64,000 bases of DNA from Nageia nagi (lineage: Eukaryota > Pinophyta): assembly GCA_050084985.1 (NCBI GenBank), contig JBITNC010000001.1:44144001-44208000 (forward strand). Reading direction: 5' to 3'. Positions 1 to 13,558 of this stretch are shown piece by piece. The translations under genes and the position numbers were made by a program. The notes under the pieces were generated by a model. The model searched no databases. It saw only the letters and a program-made list of their open reading frames with translations, and was not told where the DNA came from. Within the stretch, counting starts at the first letter, position 1. Every line of letters begins with the position of its first letter.

Positions 1-83
1 TTTATTATAAACATAATCCACTTTAAATAAAGTGATTTCACTACAGTAATTATTTTAAGATAATAACAACAAAGCATACTTTA

Positions 84-500
84 TGTACATGCCTAAAAAT
101 AAATTTCCCTATATTAAATAATTCATTTTATAGCACCAAGGAATATTTATTGTAAAAAGGGTTAAAATATACCCAAGGAAATATAATCAATGTAATGGAC
201 CATTATATGATGTAAGAGGTGTCAAAAATCAAGAAAGATACCACAAACAATATAATATGCACTGATCCCAAGAATCAAAGAGGATCAAAAGTTTTATATA
301 AAAGAAAATCAAAAGCAACATAATGGATAATAGTCAAGATCTAGAAAGAGAAATTTTAGAACATGTAATATCATTTTTTTTATCAAAAAATGCATTTCAT
401 AACACCATATATTTGTATATTTTCTGCATCCTTCATCTTGTTCTTCATACATCAATTTGTGTGCATGGATCTGCTTCATTAAGATCATTGATGATGTTCA
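84..500 (+). repeat. 5' LTR of the short LTR element
   Basis: Homologous along its length to 2107-2530. Shared blocks include the poly-A-rich start, the segment with AATGGACCATTATATGATG and the end region around GTGCATGGATCTGC. The end is approximate, since no PBS fixes it. Confidence 0.6.
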
Positions 501-631
501 TTTTGTAGAGTTTAGGAAGCAATTTGCAACTACCTATAGATCCAACCCTCGCTGTAAGGGTAACCAATCTTGAGAATAGTAAGAGATCCCAATAAAAAGA
601 GGAAGAAAATGGTGGTTCTTTCTTTGCTTCA

Positions 632-1099
632 ATGAAATATGAGATAAATAACATAATAGGTAATTCCTTTCCATATCCTTTTGTTCATAAAGATGATGAT
701 AGTGATGAGGATTTATGGTTTGATGATACTAAACTTTTTAAGTTTGATGAGGATTTATGGATTGATGATACTATACCAATTGAATTCAATTTCTTTAATG
801 ATGATGTTATCTTAGAACACATTAGGGCATATTCAAAATTTTCTAAGTCAAATAAAATTGTGAAGGCATATTATATCCTTAGTGAGTATGAAAATTTTGG
901 ATTGGAAATGAATGTCAATGAAGTATTTCAAGAAGATGAGGAAGCAAATGTGATTTTAGGTTTTAATGGATTACTAGTTACTACACCTACTAGAGGGATA
1001 AGAGTTGATTGTACATTTCTAAATGTTGATATGATGGTAGATAGTATAGCTATTCATGACAAATTATCTCTCATGAATGGATTTTCAATATATAGTTAG
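632..1099 (+). CDS. acidic hypothetical protein inside the short LTR element
   Basis: This is a 155-residue ORF between the two LTRs. The N-terminal third is rich in Asp/Glu and contains an imperfect 13-residue tandem duplication (DEDLWFDD then DEDLWIDD, residues about 25-48). The rest is a mixed hydrophobic/charged region without a motif I recognise: no zinc knuckle, no DSG protease signature, no membrane segment. Its position suggests an element-encoded protein or the remnant of a gag or pol ORF, but that is inference. It could also be a chance ORF in decayed sequence. A further 77-residue ORF at 1516-1749 in the same internal region looks no more convincing and is not listed separately. 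Confidence 0.35.
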   Translation: MKYEINNIIGNSFPYPFVHKDDDSDEDLWFDDTKLFKFDEDLWIDDTIPIEFNFFNDDVILEHIRAYSKFSKSNKIVKAYYILSEYENFGLEMNVNEVFQEDEEANVILGFNGLLVTTPTRGIRVDCTFLNVDMMVDSIAIHDKLSLMNGFSIYS

Positions 1100-2106
1100 A
1101 GTTTACTTCTAATGGATTTTAGGAAAGAAGCTTATTTCTCCATATCAGCTACATTATTTCCCTTAGGGTAATATTATCGTAAATATTTGATATCAATGTA
1201 GTCAAATAAAATTCCATAAAAGGAAAAGAAATTATAGGTTTTATAGCAAAATTCCCTCAAAATAGTAGTATAGTGATGCATGAAGAATTTCTAGATGAGC
1301 ATGCAGATGAAGAATGTTGTCAATAGCATGCATTATTGTCTACATGTTGTTAAGATCAGTAAAAAAATGAAAAATATAGTATAACATATGTGGACCATGG
1401 ACATAAAAATGCTATGTCATTGATGATCATCAATACGGCTAGTGAGAGTTCACTCACATAAAAGACAAACCAACGATGCAATCGTAAGTAGATTTCTAAC
1501 ATTGACTCATCATCAATGGACAATGCAACTCACTATGTGTCCAAATTATTTTCATGCAAGGTATGTCTAACACTTTTTTTCGGTACCTACATAAATAGAA
1601 GAAAAGAAAATGAAGCAAAAATCAAATTATTAATAGCATTTGAAACTATTTACACACTGTTAGTGATGTTCACAAAAATAAACCTAGAGCTAAAATCAAA
1701 GGGACATATTTTGTATCAAGGTTTGAACATAAGAGCATTAGATTCCTAAGTATCAAAGATGAAGGAACAACTAGATTCATGTTTGAATAGAGTAAGGGGC
1801 AAAAAAAACTCTTATATTTTGAATATTGGATGTAGGACCATAAGACTCCCTAGTAGAAGATATGAAGGAGCAAATTTCCTTCCATGTTAGAAATATCACA
1901 AGGGAAAAAAAGATATAGGTCTTCAAGTTTTTTCTTGGCTGCACCACTCAAGGAGCTTTCCTAGGGAAACCAAGTCAAAAGGGGGTAGTAAAGGATCCTC
2001 ATCATCAAATAGTAGTACTAGAAAAAGATTGCAAAAGCTTCTTCTATACTTCTTCTTTGTATATGTATACTTATTTCTTCAATCACACCTCTAAATAGGG
2101 GAAAAA

Positions 2107-2535
2107 TGTAGATGCCTAAATATGAATTTCATTGTATTAAATAATTCATTTTATAACACTAAGAAATATTTATTATAAAAATGGTCAAAATATACCCAAG
2201 GCAATATAATCAATGTAATGGACCATTATATGATGTAAGAGGTGTCAAATATTAAGAAAGACACCATAAATAATGTAATATGCAATGATCCTAGGAATCA
2301 AAGAGGATCAAAATATTTCTATAAAAGAATATCTAAAGCAACATAATGGATAATGGTCAAGATCCAAAGAGAGAGAGATTAGAACATGTAATATCATTTT
2401 ACCTTACCAACAAAGGTGTTTTGTAGCACCACCTATTCATAGATTTGCTACATCCTTCTTCTTGTTTTGTATACTTCAATTCATGTGCATGGATCTACTT
2501 ATTAAGGTTGTTAACAATATTTGTTATGCATGGTA
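2107..2535 (+). repeat. 3' LTR of the short LTR element
   Basis: Second copy of the 84-500 repeat. It starts TGTAGATGCC just after the purine tract. From about 2450 a segment of roughly 115 bases (CTTCTTCTTGTTTTGTATAC...) is followed by a diverged tandem copy starting near 2565, so the LTR end could lie further right. Confidence 0.55.
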
Positions 2536-2699
2536 TGTTATCATATTTGAATTTTGATCTATAATAGTCTTCGTCTTGTTCTACATACTTCAATTCATGT
2601 GCATGAATCTACATATTTCAAGTCATTAAAGTGTGCATTTGTTATAATGAGTTATCATGTTTGATGTATGATTCATGTTACTTCATAATTATGCAAATC

Positions 2700-5390
2700 T
2701 GACAAAGGTACCTTGTTTATCATTATGGTTTATTGACATATATATAATATATGTTTCAATATTACATTATGGAAAAAAGTACTTCAATTTATTATTTATG
2801 CATTATTTTTAGTTTACACTTTATTCTATCCTCCTAATAATAAATTTTGCAAATAAATGGTTATTCTTTTACCACATAATATATTAGCAAGCAAATTTGG
2901 CAACAAAAACTCTATGACAACAAAATCATAACTTCACATAAATATATTTAGCAACTGTCAATGTGGGGAGAGTTTTTTGTTTAGGAATAAATCTTTTATA
3001 GAAGAAAATAGATAATCCCATCACTAATTATCTTATTCTTTTCCAAATAAGGAGGATTTCACTCTAAATATGATCTTATTTATATTAGAGAACCCCATAG
3101 AATCTTCCCAAATTTTGTAACACTTCCATGAACTTATTTTCTTGTAATTGCAATAATTTAAACTATGCCAAGTTCACTCACATTAGCAAAAAAAAGAAGT
3201 CATTTGGGGGTGTGCTCAAGTCATATAAGAACTTTATAGAAAATAAGCCACTCAAAAGGAAGAATCAAAGTAAAAAAGATGTTTGTCATTTAATCCTTGC
3301 ATTTAAATTGTAACAAAATTTCTAGCTTTCTAATCAATTGTACTAAACCTATTACAAACACACATTTGCAAACAAATTCTAGTGGTCAGATTAATTCAAG
3401 AAGGAAAATATAAAATATTTACTATTAATAGTAAATTTTATTAATTTAAATCATTCATTAGAATGTTTTCTAGAAAAAAAAAAAGTATTCAATCTTTTAA
3501 AACAATATTTTGATAAAATTACTTTGTAACAAGTCCTATTGCCAAAGAATTTTAATTCAATAATAAAATAACAACATTATACTTTAAGAATAAGTAGTTA
3601 TTAGAGATCCTTTAAACATTAACCATGATGGCATAAAACATATGGTAACAATAACTTATTCTAAATTTGTTCTTAAAACAAAATTAGAATTCAAACATTC
3701 CATATTCCTCAATAATTACTTATACAAATTTTTTTTTTTGTCACAAAATTCTACTATCAATATACCATGACAACAAAAGTAGTGATAGTAATATCCTACA
3801 ATATTTGTATAGCATTTGCATATGAAATGAAAATTATGTTTTTAAGTTAGTATAATTATTTATTTATGGTATATATCTTAGAATCACCTTCTTATTCAAA
3901 TATAAGAGTTTTCTAAATCATATATCAAACTCCAAGGTTCATATCATATCATAAAAATGGTTGTGTTCTAATCTTGTATAGAAGGGCTTTTCTATGAATT
4001 TATCCATATTAAAAATATACCCTAGTTTACAATGGCAAAAGTGAGTCTAATAAATCTTAACTTAAGTAAAGAAATAATGTCATCCAATATTCCCATTCCT
4101 TTAAACGTTGAGAATCATCATTATGGATTGGATAATGAGCAAATGGGCCAAAGGTAATAGCAAACTATTGAAGCACATGTAGGTTACTAACCTTGAAGCC
4201 CACAAATTTCCTAATATCACATTGTACAAACCAAAGGGCCAATTGTAGTATCCCTTCATGAAGAAATGAAGTATACATGATCAACAAAGAAGGGAGTAAT
4301 TCATTAGGGTACTTGCAAACTCACATCTATGAAACACCATGAAAGTTTTAGTCTTCATGGTCATTTGTGGGTATTGCTTAGACCAATGAAGTATCCCATG
4401 ATCTTTGATGATTTTTTAGTCCCTTCCCAACTCTTAAAAACATTGAAACATTATGAATTCTTGGATTTTTCTCCAAAATAATCAATTTTATAGTTAGGGT
4501 TCATGAATAATAATCAATGGTGGCCAGTCCTTTTTCCCCAAACAAATTACCAAATCTCAACACATAGTAAGGGTTTCCATCTAGCTAATTCTCCTTTTAG
4601 TTTTGATGAAGTGGCACCTAGTAGAAGCTTCCTAAGGGTTTACACATGGAGAGGGGAAAGATTACCCTTATTTGAAGATTTAAATATGATTTATAATGCC
4701 AACATTTTCTAATCTCTAAGTGTTAACATTTTAACAACAAACTTTTCAAAATTTAGATGATAGTAAAAAATAATGCTTTTTTTACTATTGGTTCATGTGT
4801 TATATTTTTCAATGAATTAAACCCAAATAATATTCTTCAAATTATAAAATCCTAAGCATACTTAACAAGTTAAAATATAAACTATATATTCAAATAATTT
4901 ATTTTAAATAAATAAAGGTGCAATATGGATTTAAGAATAAACATCATGTTTGTATTTTTGTACAAGGTCTATTAAAGGTTTTGAAGATGTATCATATTAT
5001 TTATATTAATTACAATCGATAATAATATTAGTAAAAGAGATACATTTTACAATTATTTCACCTCAATGGATAGGGGTTCATAACAATCAATTGGTCTTGA
5101 TTATTCCATGTCCATAAGGACTTGTAAAACTCTTGCAAAAATCTTACAAAATACTTTAAGCAATACCAATGCTTCTCAATATGTTAGTCATCATTCATCA
5201 CAACATTAAAATCATATAAAAATCTATAAATACATAAGTAAATATACTTAAAATTACTCATCATATCAAATCTAAATAAATTATTTAAAGAAAAATACTA
5301 TAACATAAATCTGTACATGCAATTGAGAAATAATAAGTGTAATTGACTGTGGTCTAATGGGGTGGGTCGTGACACTATCCTCATCTTGCT
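2700..5390. other. AT-rich stretch, no gene seen
   Basis: Only short ORFs (61 and 69 codons at 3128 and 4503) with no recognisable motifs. No repeat pair or transposon terminus was identified. Confidence 0.5.
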
Positions 5391-5394
5391 ATCA

Positions 5395-6715
5395 TCTCTT
5401 TATCACCTTTACCTCAACCCATTTCATGTAAATTATGTATGCACTCAATAGATTTTGTGATTGCACGAACATAAACTTAAGCTCTTATATCTCTCGTAGA
5501 AGCTCATATGTATTATGTACAATTGATGTAAATCCTCTCTCCTCCCTAACCCCCTTAGTTGTACTCTCCTGCTTCAAAATTTTCTCCTCATCCCAACCAC
5601 CACCCTCACTAATATTTTTATTTCCACCCCATCCAATATTCTTAGCCTTTACCTATTGAATCTTTGAGAGATCCTCCTCCTCCATACAGCCATCATCTAC
5701 ATATAGGGCACCCACAACTTGATATTAAACCTATCTCTCATCTCCTTCCCCCTCCATTTGTATGTCCCATCATGTTGCATACTCCTTTATGAAGTCTAAA
5801 TTATGCTTTGTAATAATATCAACATTTGCATCATCCAATAGTATTAGCTTTGCATAAATTGGTATAGGCACTCTTGGTGTAGGAATAGTACCCTCCCTAT
5901 AAAATCTATTCGGATATGGTGGTACCCATTGATCCATTCCAAACTATTGAGCCACACATGTGTACTATAAATTCTTAATAAAATCTATTTGTTACCCACT
6001 AATACATCTCCCCTAGTGTACATTAGTTAACTTTATGGTCACCTCCTCCCATATAGGGTATGTAAGGCATGATCTCACCTCGCCTCATAGCATATAGAAT
6101 CCCTCGATAATATGTGATATCTTATTGTATAGTATCATTTGAGTGGATATAGTAATCCTCCCTCCATCAATGAATTCCTATAGGATATGGATATTATTTT
6201 ATAAATATTAGGTTTGATAGGCCCCGAGGATAAACAATAACAATAAATTCATATGCCAATAAAGTGGGTGCCCAATAAAATAACAATTGATACTCAATCA
6301 TGTTTGCAATAACCTAAGAAAACTTCACAAAAATCTCTTGCCACTAGAATCGAAAAATGTGTAACACAAAATATATCCCATCAATAAGGTGCATAAGCAT
6401 CTCCCCACTCAATTGCCCAACCATAATGTCTGATATGTGAAATCACCTAAGCTCACACTATCATAAATTGTTATGGCCTAAACATCTCCATATAAGCATA
6501 CCAATTGTGCCTACATTTACATCCTAGTAATAAATTGTGTGATTTATTTCCCATAATGGGAAACCTATATAGATAGTAGGTTTCCTCTACCATCAGTATC
6601 ATCTCACCTATCAACAAGTGGAAATTCAATGTAGTAGGATCCCATAACTCTAATAGAGCTACTAAGAGTGGTAGATCTGTTGGATATGGCTCATCCTTTG
6701 TAGAGCAAGTATTGT
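5395..6715 (-). pseudogene. decayed plant mobile domain (PMD)-type gene
   Basis: Read on the minus strand from about 6710 downwards, one frame gives a block with the PMD signature: a leucine-rich LPLLVALLELWDP stretch, then FHLL, a GEM motif and a conserved acidic/aromatic run ending in FPIMG (about 6690-6540). PMD proteins are plant-specific and related to transposon-borne domesticated proteins. Further left the translation still looks protein-like (for example YGWAIEWGDAYAPY near 6400) but it is broken by many stops. No start codon or full frame survives. I take it as a relic of a PMD gene or PMD-carrying transposon. The family call rests on motif recognition by eye; the pseudogene status is clear. 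Confidence 0.45.
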
Positions 6716-7089
6716 ATATTGGGTAAGATGGGGGGGTTCAGGACATTGACCCCAATAAAAGTTTTGGGGATTCACCTAAGATTCACCTATTTTAACATGG
6801 AATTGGTGGGATTTTTAAGGTTTCATCTTAGTGCGAGGATGGATGGTTTAAACCATGGTTTTCTAATACCACATTATGGTTTAGGGTTGAGGGTTTTCCT
6901 ATATATTCATTGTAATGATCCATTTATGGTAGATTGTATTCATTATAAGCACTAATATAGAAGGAGAAGAAGATATTGACATGATAGAGTAGCTCACATT
7001 GGGTGAACTAAAGTAAATCTCATGTGCTCTTTATAAAGAAATTAACCCTTTCTGAATTAACTTCTAATCTTCCAATATCTCAAGAAGGC

Positions 7090-7520
7090 ACTTTTAACAT
7101 CAACACAATAGCATAATAACTAAGCCAATCACATAAATAACATAAGATATAAAGTGGTTCCTCCCTCCTTAGGAGTACATCCACTAACTAAGATCTTCTT
7201 ATTCTCAATAAACTCTCTTACAAAATCTCTCCTCTCTCTCACACTCTAATCCTATAGCAAAGCTTGCATTGCAATTGTGTAACTAGAGAAACGGAGGGTT
7301 ATTCTCTTTTTATAAGAAGAAACCCACTCTATAATTAATTTTTTTCTATTTTTAAACTCATACCTATTTTTAATCCTTCTTCTATTTTTATTCTCTTAAT
7401 ACTTTAAGGGATCTAATGATACTTTAAGTATTAAGTGAATTTACATTAAGGAGAAATATTAAACAATATTACATTACAAATTTTAAAACCTTATGTTTGT
7501 GAGATTGTTATATTCTAATT
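7090..7520 (-). mobile_element. solo or truncated copia LTR, same family as elements G and H
   Basis: Homologous to the minus-strand LTR at 58875-59375 and to the plus LTR at 61702-62207. It shares the block AAGTGGTTCCTCC...AGGAGTACATCCACTAACTA at 7152-7190 and the following CT-rich segment. The element-side start (reverse of TGTTAGAAT) lies near 7505-7517 and is degenerate. No pol sequence adjoins it. Confidence 0.55.
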
Positions 7521-7524
7521 AATT

Positions 7525-9950
7525 TGTTTTTGCATTATAATTTCATAATAATTTTAGATGAGATTCTTCAATATCAACATGTATATGTGGAAAAAGTGAT
7601 CCCACACTCAAGAAGTCATGATTGGCTTGTGTCAACTCTCCACAAATCTCATCTAGTACTACTAGATATCAAGCTCGTGACACAAAAATATCATAAACAT
7701 GTGATAAATATTAAATATTTATAGTTTGTAGGCCATAATTTTCACTTATACACTAAAGAATTATAATAATCAAATATGAATAACAATGTAGTAGTTAATA
7801 TAGTCTAATTTCATAAAACAAATCATAGTACAAAATCTGCATCAACCTATAAAGAAGTTACTACATAGAATTTGGTCCCAAATGGTCCACACAAACATAG
7901 GTATAAGATAATAAAATGATTCCAAATAAATAGTTCCAAACAACATGATTGAATAAAATGATAATAAAAAGAGCAAGTCTTCATACTAAAATAAAATATT
8001 ACTTGTAGGCCCATCTCTAACATTATTGCTTATCCAATATTTTCTATTTCCCTTAAGTGCTTTGCCTTGCATTTTTGTGATTTGTTCACCTACTTTTGTG
8101 TCTCTACATTCTATATTCATAAAAAATAATAGATAAATGGAGTTCTTTGTTTGATTGAGAAAACTATAGATATTAAGAAATTTAATATTCTCATAAGTTT
8201 ACACCTTCCTTAATGAATTATTCTAACACATTTTAGTGTCATTTTAATATTCTCAATTTTGTTATTTATTTTAAGTTATATACATATGCAACTAAAAGCC
8301 AAGTTAGGTATCCTTGGCATATGAATTACATATATACTTATGGTTGAGAGGTATTAAAAAAATAACATTTGGAGTTGTTAGATTACAAAAAAATTTAAAT
8401 CTTGAGGCATTCTTTTGAGGATGGGATTTTGTTAAGACATAATATGAATAATTATCATTATTAAATTTCTCAAGCTATTGATATAGATTTAAAAAAAAGG
8501 ATTCAAGTTACAAGCGACCATGCCTAGTCATGCATGCCCATACTACAAAAATGTGTGAATATTCACAACCGCTTCTTGCCCATGACCTATCCTTTACTAA
8601 ATAAAAAAATTAGATGCTACTCATTTTTTACTATTAAAAACTAATTTTTTTACTAAAACTAATATAACAACTTATTCTATCAACTCTACAATTTCATTTT
8701 TGTAATGATCCACCCAATTGCACTATTAAGACTCGAGCACCATCAAAGTCCTAATTAGATTCAATTTGAATTAAGCTATATGATGATAAGTTTTGATTAA
8801 TGATATGTTTTATTTGTATCAGTTTAATGCTAGCTTTAAGATGTTTTGGCACAAGTCACAAGTTAAACTAAGATGGAAAGTGTGGAAAAGACCCAAGGAA
8901 CCAAGGGTGAATTAGTGAAAGGAATAGAAGGGTAAAAGTGATAAAATGATTAGCATTGATTCACTAAAAAACTTTAATAACCATTGTAGATCATGTAGTT
9001 GCATGGTAGAATAATTAGTCAAGAATGTGTGTTTGTGGATGTGTATGGATTAACAATTATCCTATAGATTGAGGCAACCATTGTAGGTAATATGTGTGGT
9101 TGATTTCTTATTATGAATTTTTGTAATTTAAATTCAAAAAGAGAGGGAAAGGAATATTCCTTTTCTTGGAATTCAAATTTTTACTTAGAGTTGTTAGTAA
9201 ATTAAAGTGAAAATTAAAACAAGAAAAGTTAGAAAGGACTAAGGTCACCTTGTGATGTTACAAAATATTTAATGGTTGATGAAAATAATTGAGTAATGAC
9301 CCTTCTTATTTTTTTTCCTTGTGTTAGGTATAGAACACTAAATTTTCAGTTAATAAAAAAGGTTTTAAGGTATTAAATTCCATTTCAATCATCAATAAAT
9401 TTAATCAAACCTACCTCAAATATTATTGAAGGGATGAGAAGATGTTTATTTGGACACACTTGAACGTACTTGTCTATAAACAGAATGATGGAACATTAGG
9501 AAAAAATATCTATCTATCTCTTATTATTTTATTCTTGTCATTCTCAAGCTTTGGATGTAGAGTTATGTGAAGAAAAGAAGTCTTTCTCCCTCTCCAAGTA
9601 TAGGTTTATTCTTTTGTTTTTCTAAAATACCTAGTTAAAGTAGTCCTATTTTGATGTTATTTAATGAGTTGTATGAAAAGTATTATTTGATAAAGTTTCA
9701 TAAAATTAATTGTTGATAGAGGTATTATACCATTGAAAGGACATATTGATTATTTTTGTTTGACATGTTGCATGTGAAGTTGGTACCTTATCTTTTCTAT
9801 AAAAAATAATAAAGTGAGATCCTATTAACCTTTTTCCTTTTTATTTAAATTGATGAGAAGTCCTAAGTATAAATATGTTATGTATTTTAATATATTGATG
9901 AGCTTAGTCAATTAATTCTCTTACATTGGCTCTAATCCTATTATATGTTC
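7525..9950. other. AT-rich stretch, no gene seen
   Basis: No ORF above 66 codons, no repeat pair and no transposon terminus recognised. Confidence 0.5.
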
Positions 9951-9959
9951 TTTCACATT

Positions 9960-10660
9960 TTACATTACTTGATGATTCACAACCACATTAATTGATGTAA
10001 AACCATTTCAACTATTCTTTGATAAGATCCCCTACCTTCTTCGTGTGCTCTCTCAATTGTATACTCAAGAAGAATGTTGGTAAAAGATGCAAAGTTTGGA
10101 TTAGTCCTAAGAGTTGCCTTTTTAGATAACGCATTTTTAGTGTATCTTGCCATCATTATAATCCATGGATTGGCTTGCATCATGCCTATTATCAAACAAT
10201 TTTTGATCTTAGTATGTTCTTCCACATTTTGCATTCATGGTTATTCAGATATTCTCAACCACAATACCTAATTTGAGACTATTTTCAACTACACATTAAT
10301 AGATCTCCTTATTTCAACTCCCATGATGGTATATGCTAGAAAAATGTTGAAAGAGGTTTTAGCATCTGATGTTTATTCCTACGTATTTGCTTATCTTAAA
10401 AGCTTTAGCACCTTATCAGATAACCCATTTTGTGCATGACCTGCTATCATTTGTAATCTATGAGATTAGTTATCAAACAATTCTCAAATCCCTATGTGAT
10501 CCTTACATAATAATCATTCGCAACCACAATAATTGATGATAAACCATTTCAAGTACTCTTTGATGGTTTCTCCATACATTTTGCATGCACTTCTTCGATG
10601 GCACATGCTAGAATAAATTAACAAAGATATCTGAATTTGGTTTGATATTAGCATTATTTT
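9960..10660 (-). pseudogene. pentatricopeptide repeat (PPR) gene relic, PLS type
   Basis: On the minus strand, pieces in shifting frames match PPR consensus. Near 10440-10390 there is MIAGHAQNGLSDKVLKL, the typical core of a PLS-class motif. Near 10610-10540 there is IKPNSD..F followed by HQRVLEMV. Near 10240-10200 there are NAKCG and KLFD. At 10190-10080 there is a second ARYTKNALSKKA-like copy followed by NPNFASFTNIL. The order of these pieces fits two or more consecutive PPR units. Intact PPR proteins of this class bind organellar RNA in mitochondria or chloroplasts. Here every unit carries stops or frame changes, no start or DYW/E tail is visible, and the longest open piece is 85 codons, so this is a dead gene fragment. 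Confidence 0.55.
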
Positions 10661-10699
10661 TATTTTCTACAAGATTTGTATACACTTTTATTCTTTAGA

Positions 10700-13090
10700 A
10701 GAGAATCCTATTTCATTCCCCCTACATATTCAAGTTGAATCAGCATGCAATCCATTAAGATAGTTATTGTCTCAGGAAACCCACAATTTTTTTTATTATT
10801 TATTTTTGAAAATATCAAATTAGTCCAATGGTTTATCTTTTGAGATAATATAGAATAATTAAAGTTTATTTCTAATAAATACACCTCCACCATAATAAAG
10901 CCAATAAGGATGTTATTTGTATTAAAATCATTAATAGTTTGATAATGTGATATGGATGAATTCCTTTAAATAATGAGAGAATAGTTGTTAAAATAAATAA
11001 AAAATAAAAAATTAATGAGAGAGTATATCTAGGTTATAGTCAATGATGAAATTTTTCTTTTGATAATTGTATGATGAGATTAAGAACTGTGTGTGTGTGT
11101 GTGTGTGTGGAGTAGGGTTCATATGTATTAATTTGCCTCCATTAGGTGACCAAGGAAGGGAGGTAGGTTTAGAGAAGGCCTAAAAACTCCTAAGGTCCGT
11201 AAGAATAGTTTGCATGAAAATTTATATAATTCATATTGTATCATGGTCATATAAAGAAAAGGGATTGTCTTGATCCTCAAAATCTTCACCTCCTTAGTAC
11301 TCAACCCCATCTACCTTGACACTTGGAAAGAAGCTTGACAAAATATGATGAAGACTCAACAAAGATGTATTGAAGATTTATGGTGGTGTTTCCATAATGA
11401 GGTGAAGATATCATTATGAATAATTTATTTTGGCATGACTTGTAAATAGGACCTAATTATGCTTTAATGAGGTTACAATCCTATTTGTATCTTAAGATTA
11501 TTTGTAATTATTGTTACTCCCTTGGTATTAACTTGTGTTTGTAATATTTAATGAAAAGTAGTTTCATGAAATTTCATTAATGGATGGATGGTTTTAAGAG
11601 ATTCTTAAGTTGAGACTCTATAGTTAATAATTAGATGTATCTTATTAATTCAATGTCTCTTATTTCTCTTACTTTATTCAAAACATTAATGGATGCATGT
11701 TGTAATTAAAGAGAGTTAAATAATACTATCAAGTTTTCATGACATATAAAAATAGTATGTGACTATAACATGATCAATTGATTTAATAGAAATCAAAAAA
11801 TATTGTTGACCAAGTGTGTTTACAAAGATCTTTAAATTTAGGAGATCAATATGGTCATTAACCCTAATAAACCCCAATGAATTGAAAAAAGATCCCAACT
11901 TAGAATTATGGTTCCAAATTGAGGTTTGGAATAAATTAGGAAATGTTAGGGATCCTTGTGATCAAAATGAGAATGAATGGGATCGATTGGGTACTCATGG
12001 GATAGTTTGAAATCCTATAGGAACACTTGGAAATACTTGGATAGTCAAACAAGGAAAAAGGATTAACAAGAAATGAAGGTTAAGAAGGAAAACCTATAAG
12101 GAATCAATTCAACAAAAAGGAAACTTTTGAATAGATTTGATACTGAAGATGGTGTAGAATATTTGTTAGTTGAACCTACCCCACTAAATAATATTCCAAA
12201 AAAATATTCCTTAAAGTATGGACCACTTCGTGTCACATCCCTTTATAGTAGTAGCTAATTTTTGTGAAGGCACATTATCAAATAATAGTATGAGAGCTTT
12301 TATAAAGTGGTATTAATTACGTAGTACCATGTGTATGGGATATTTGTAGTACTCTAGATCTCTTGTGATTTCCTAAACAAGTTATTTTGAGTCTTCTTAC
12401 ATATGATATGGTATCATTAGGACATGGGTGATTTTTATTTTATAACATTGATTAAAATTAATTAGACTATACAAACCACTTGAGGGTATTATTTTGATAC
12501 TCATGGCTCCCCAAGATATGGGCACGGGGAAGTTGAATTCCATGGTGAGCCTAGTCAATAAATATGGGTAGGCTAGTATCTGATATCCTCAATAGGGTGT
12601 TAGATGAGGATAAAAGTTGATAAAACTATGGTTACTAAGTGAAGGTAATTTAGTAGTCATACTACTTGCAGTTAAGCACATAGGATTATGATAATTATTC
12701 CATAGGTGATGATGTTTCTTACTCATAAGGAATTTTTTCTAGGATAAACTATCTGCTCCTATGAGTCAGAGGGTTATCATCAAGTGAGGATGTGTAACCT
12801 AGTGGATATACATTCTCTTGGGTGATATGGGTCCTAAGTAGGAAACCACTACGCCATGTCAAAAATGTTTGCTTCACAATTCATGAAGTGGAAATGGTGC
12901 GGTCACATTTAAGGCATCTTATTAATGGGATGAGCATTATGGAGTGAACACCAAAATATATTTAATCAAGGTTGGATAATCTGATCTTTATCCAATCTTA
13001 TCATGTGGTTGTTGACTAGCTAGCAACATTGAGAAGCTCATGTGGATCATGTAAATCCATTCCTAGATATTTCAAGTGTTTAAACTAATT
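10700..13090. other. AT-rich stretch, no gene seen
   Basis: Only short ORFs without motifs. The (GT)n tract at 11088-11109 is listed separately. Confidence 0.5.
11088..11109. repeat. (GT)n microsatellite
   Basis: About 10 uninterrupted GT units. Confidence 0.95.

Positions 13091-13092
<2 letters not shown>

Positions 13093-13131
<39 letters not shown>
13093..13131. repeat. (AT)n microsatellite
   Basis: About 18 AT units, almost perfect. Confidence 0.95.
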
Positions 13132-13134
<3 letters not shown>

Positions 13135-13452
13135 AGGATTTTGGATGTATAGAAAAAGAAGTGAATGCATTATAGTATTCTTAGTTTTGTTAATCACACA
13201 ATGACACTAAGAGGAGGGTGAATCAATGTAGTAAATTAATTTCTCAATATTTCAAATTGAATTAATATAAAACTAAATCCATATACAATAAACACATCTA
13301 AAATATCACACAACACAACATGTAATGAGGTTCACCAAATTTGCTACACCTTGAAAATGACTGCTTGGACTTCCATCCAAATTCAACCTTTGTAAAGCAA
13401 CAACTTTACAAACAATTTACCAATACCCACTTGAAGGAGCATTAACTTTTGA

Positions 13453-13558
13453 TTTACCATCATCAATTAGAAGGACACACCAATCCCTTACTTTATCAAC
13501 ACCAATTGGAAGGAGAAATCAATCCCTTGATTTACCAACACCAATTGGAAAATCATAA
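13453..13558 (+). repeat. 39-bp tandem repeat, about 2.7 copies
   Basis: Units start at 13453, 13492 and 13531 and share CAATTRGAAGGA and CAATCCCTT. In the reading frame starting 13449 this encodes a 13-residue repeat (YQHQLEG..NPLI) within a 112-codon ORF. The ORF shows no other protein feature, so I treat this as a DNA repeat. Confidence 0.8.

Larger units (their letters stand above)
84..2535 (+). mobile_element. short LTR retrotransposon without visible pol genes
   Basis: A direct repeat of about 420 bases begins at 84 and again at 2107, both starting TG. The second copy directly follows a polypurine stretch (AGGGGAAAAA, ending 2106), which is the expected order of polypurine tract and 3' LTR. 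About 1.6 kb of internal DNA carries one 155-residue ORF and no recognisable protease, integrase or reverse transcriptase. I infer a non-autonomous LTR element (TRIM/LARD-like) or a large internal deletion derivative. The right boundary is uncertain because the second repeat has an internal tandem duplication. No primer binding site was recognised. Confidence 0.6.

Noticed and set aside
2817-2822. CTTTA as a right target duplication for the short LTR element
   Set aside because: It matches the 5 bases before 84, but LTR similarity ends near 2530, so the match is probably chance in AT-rich DNA.
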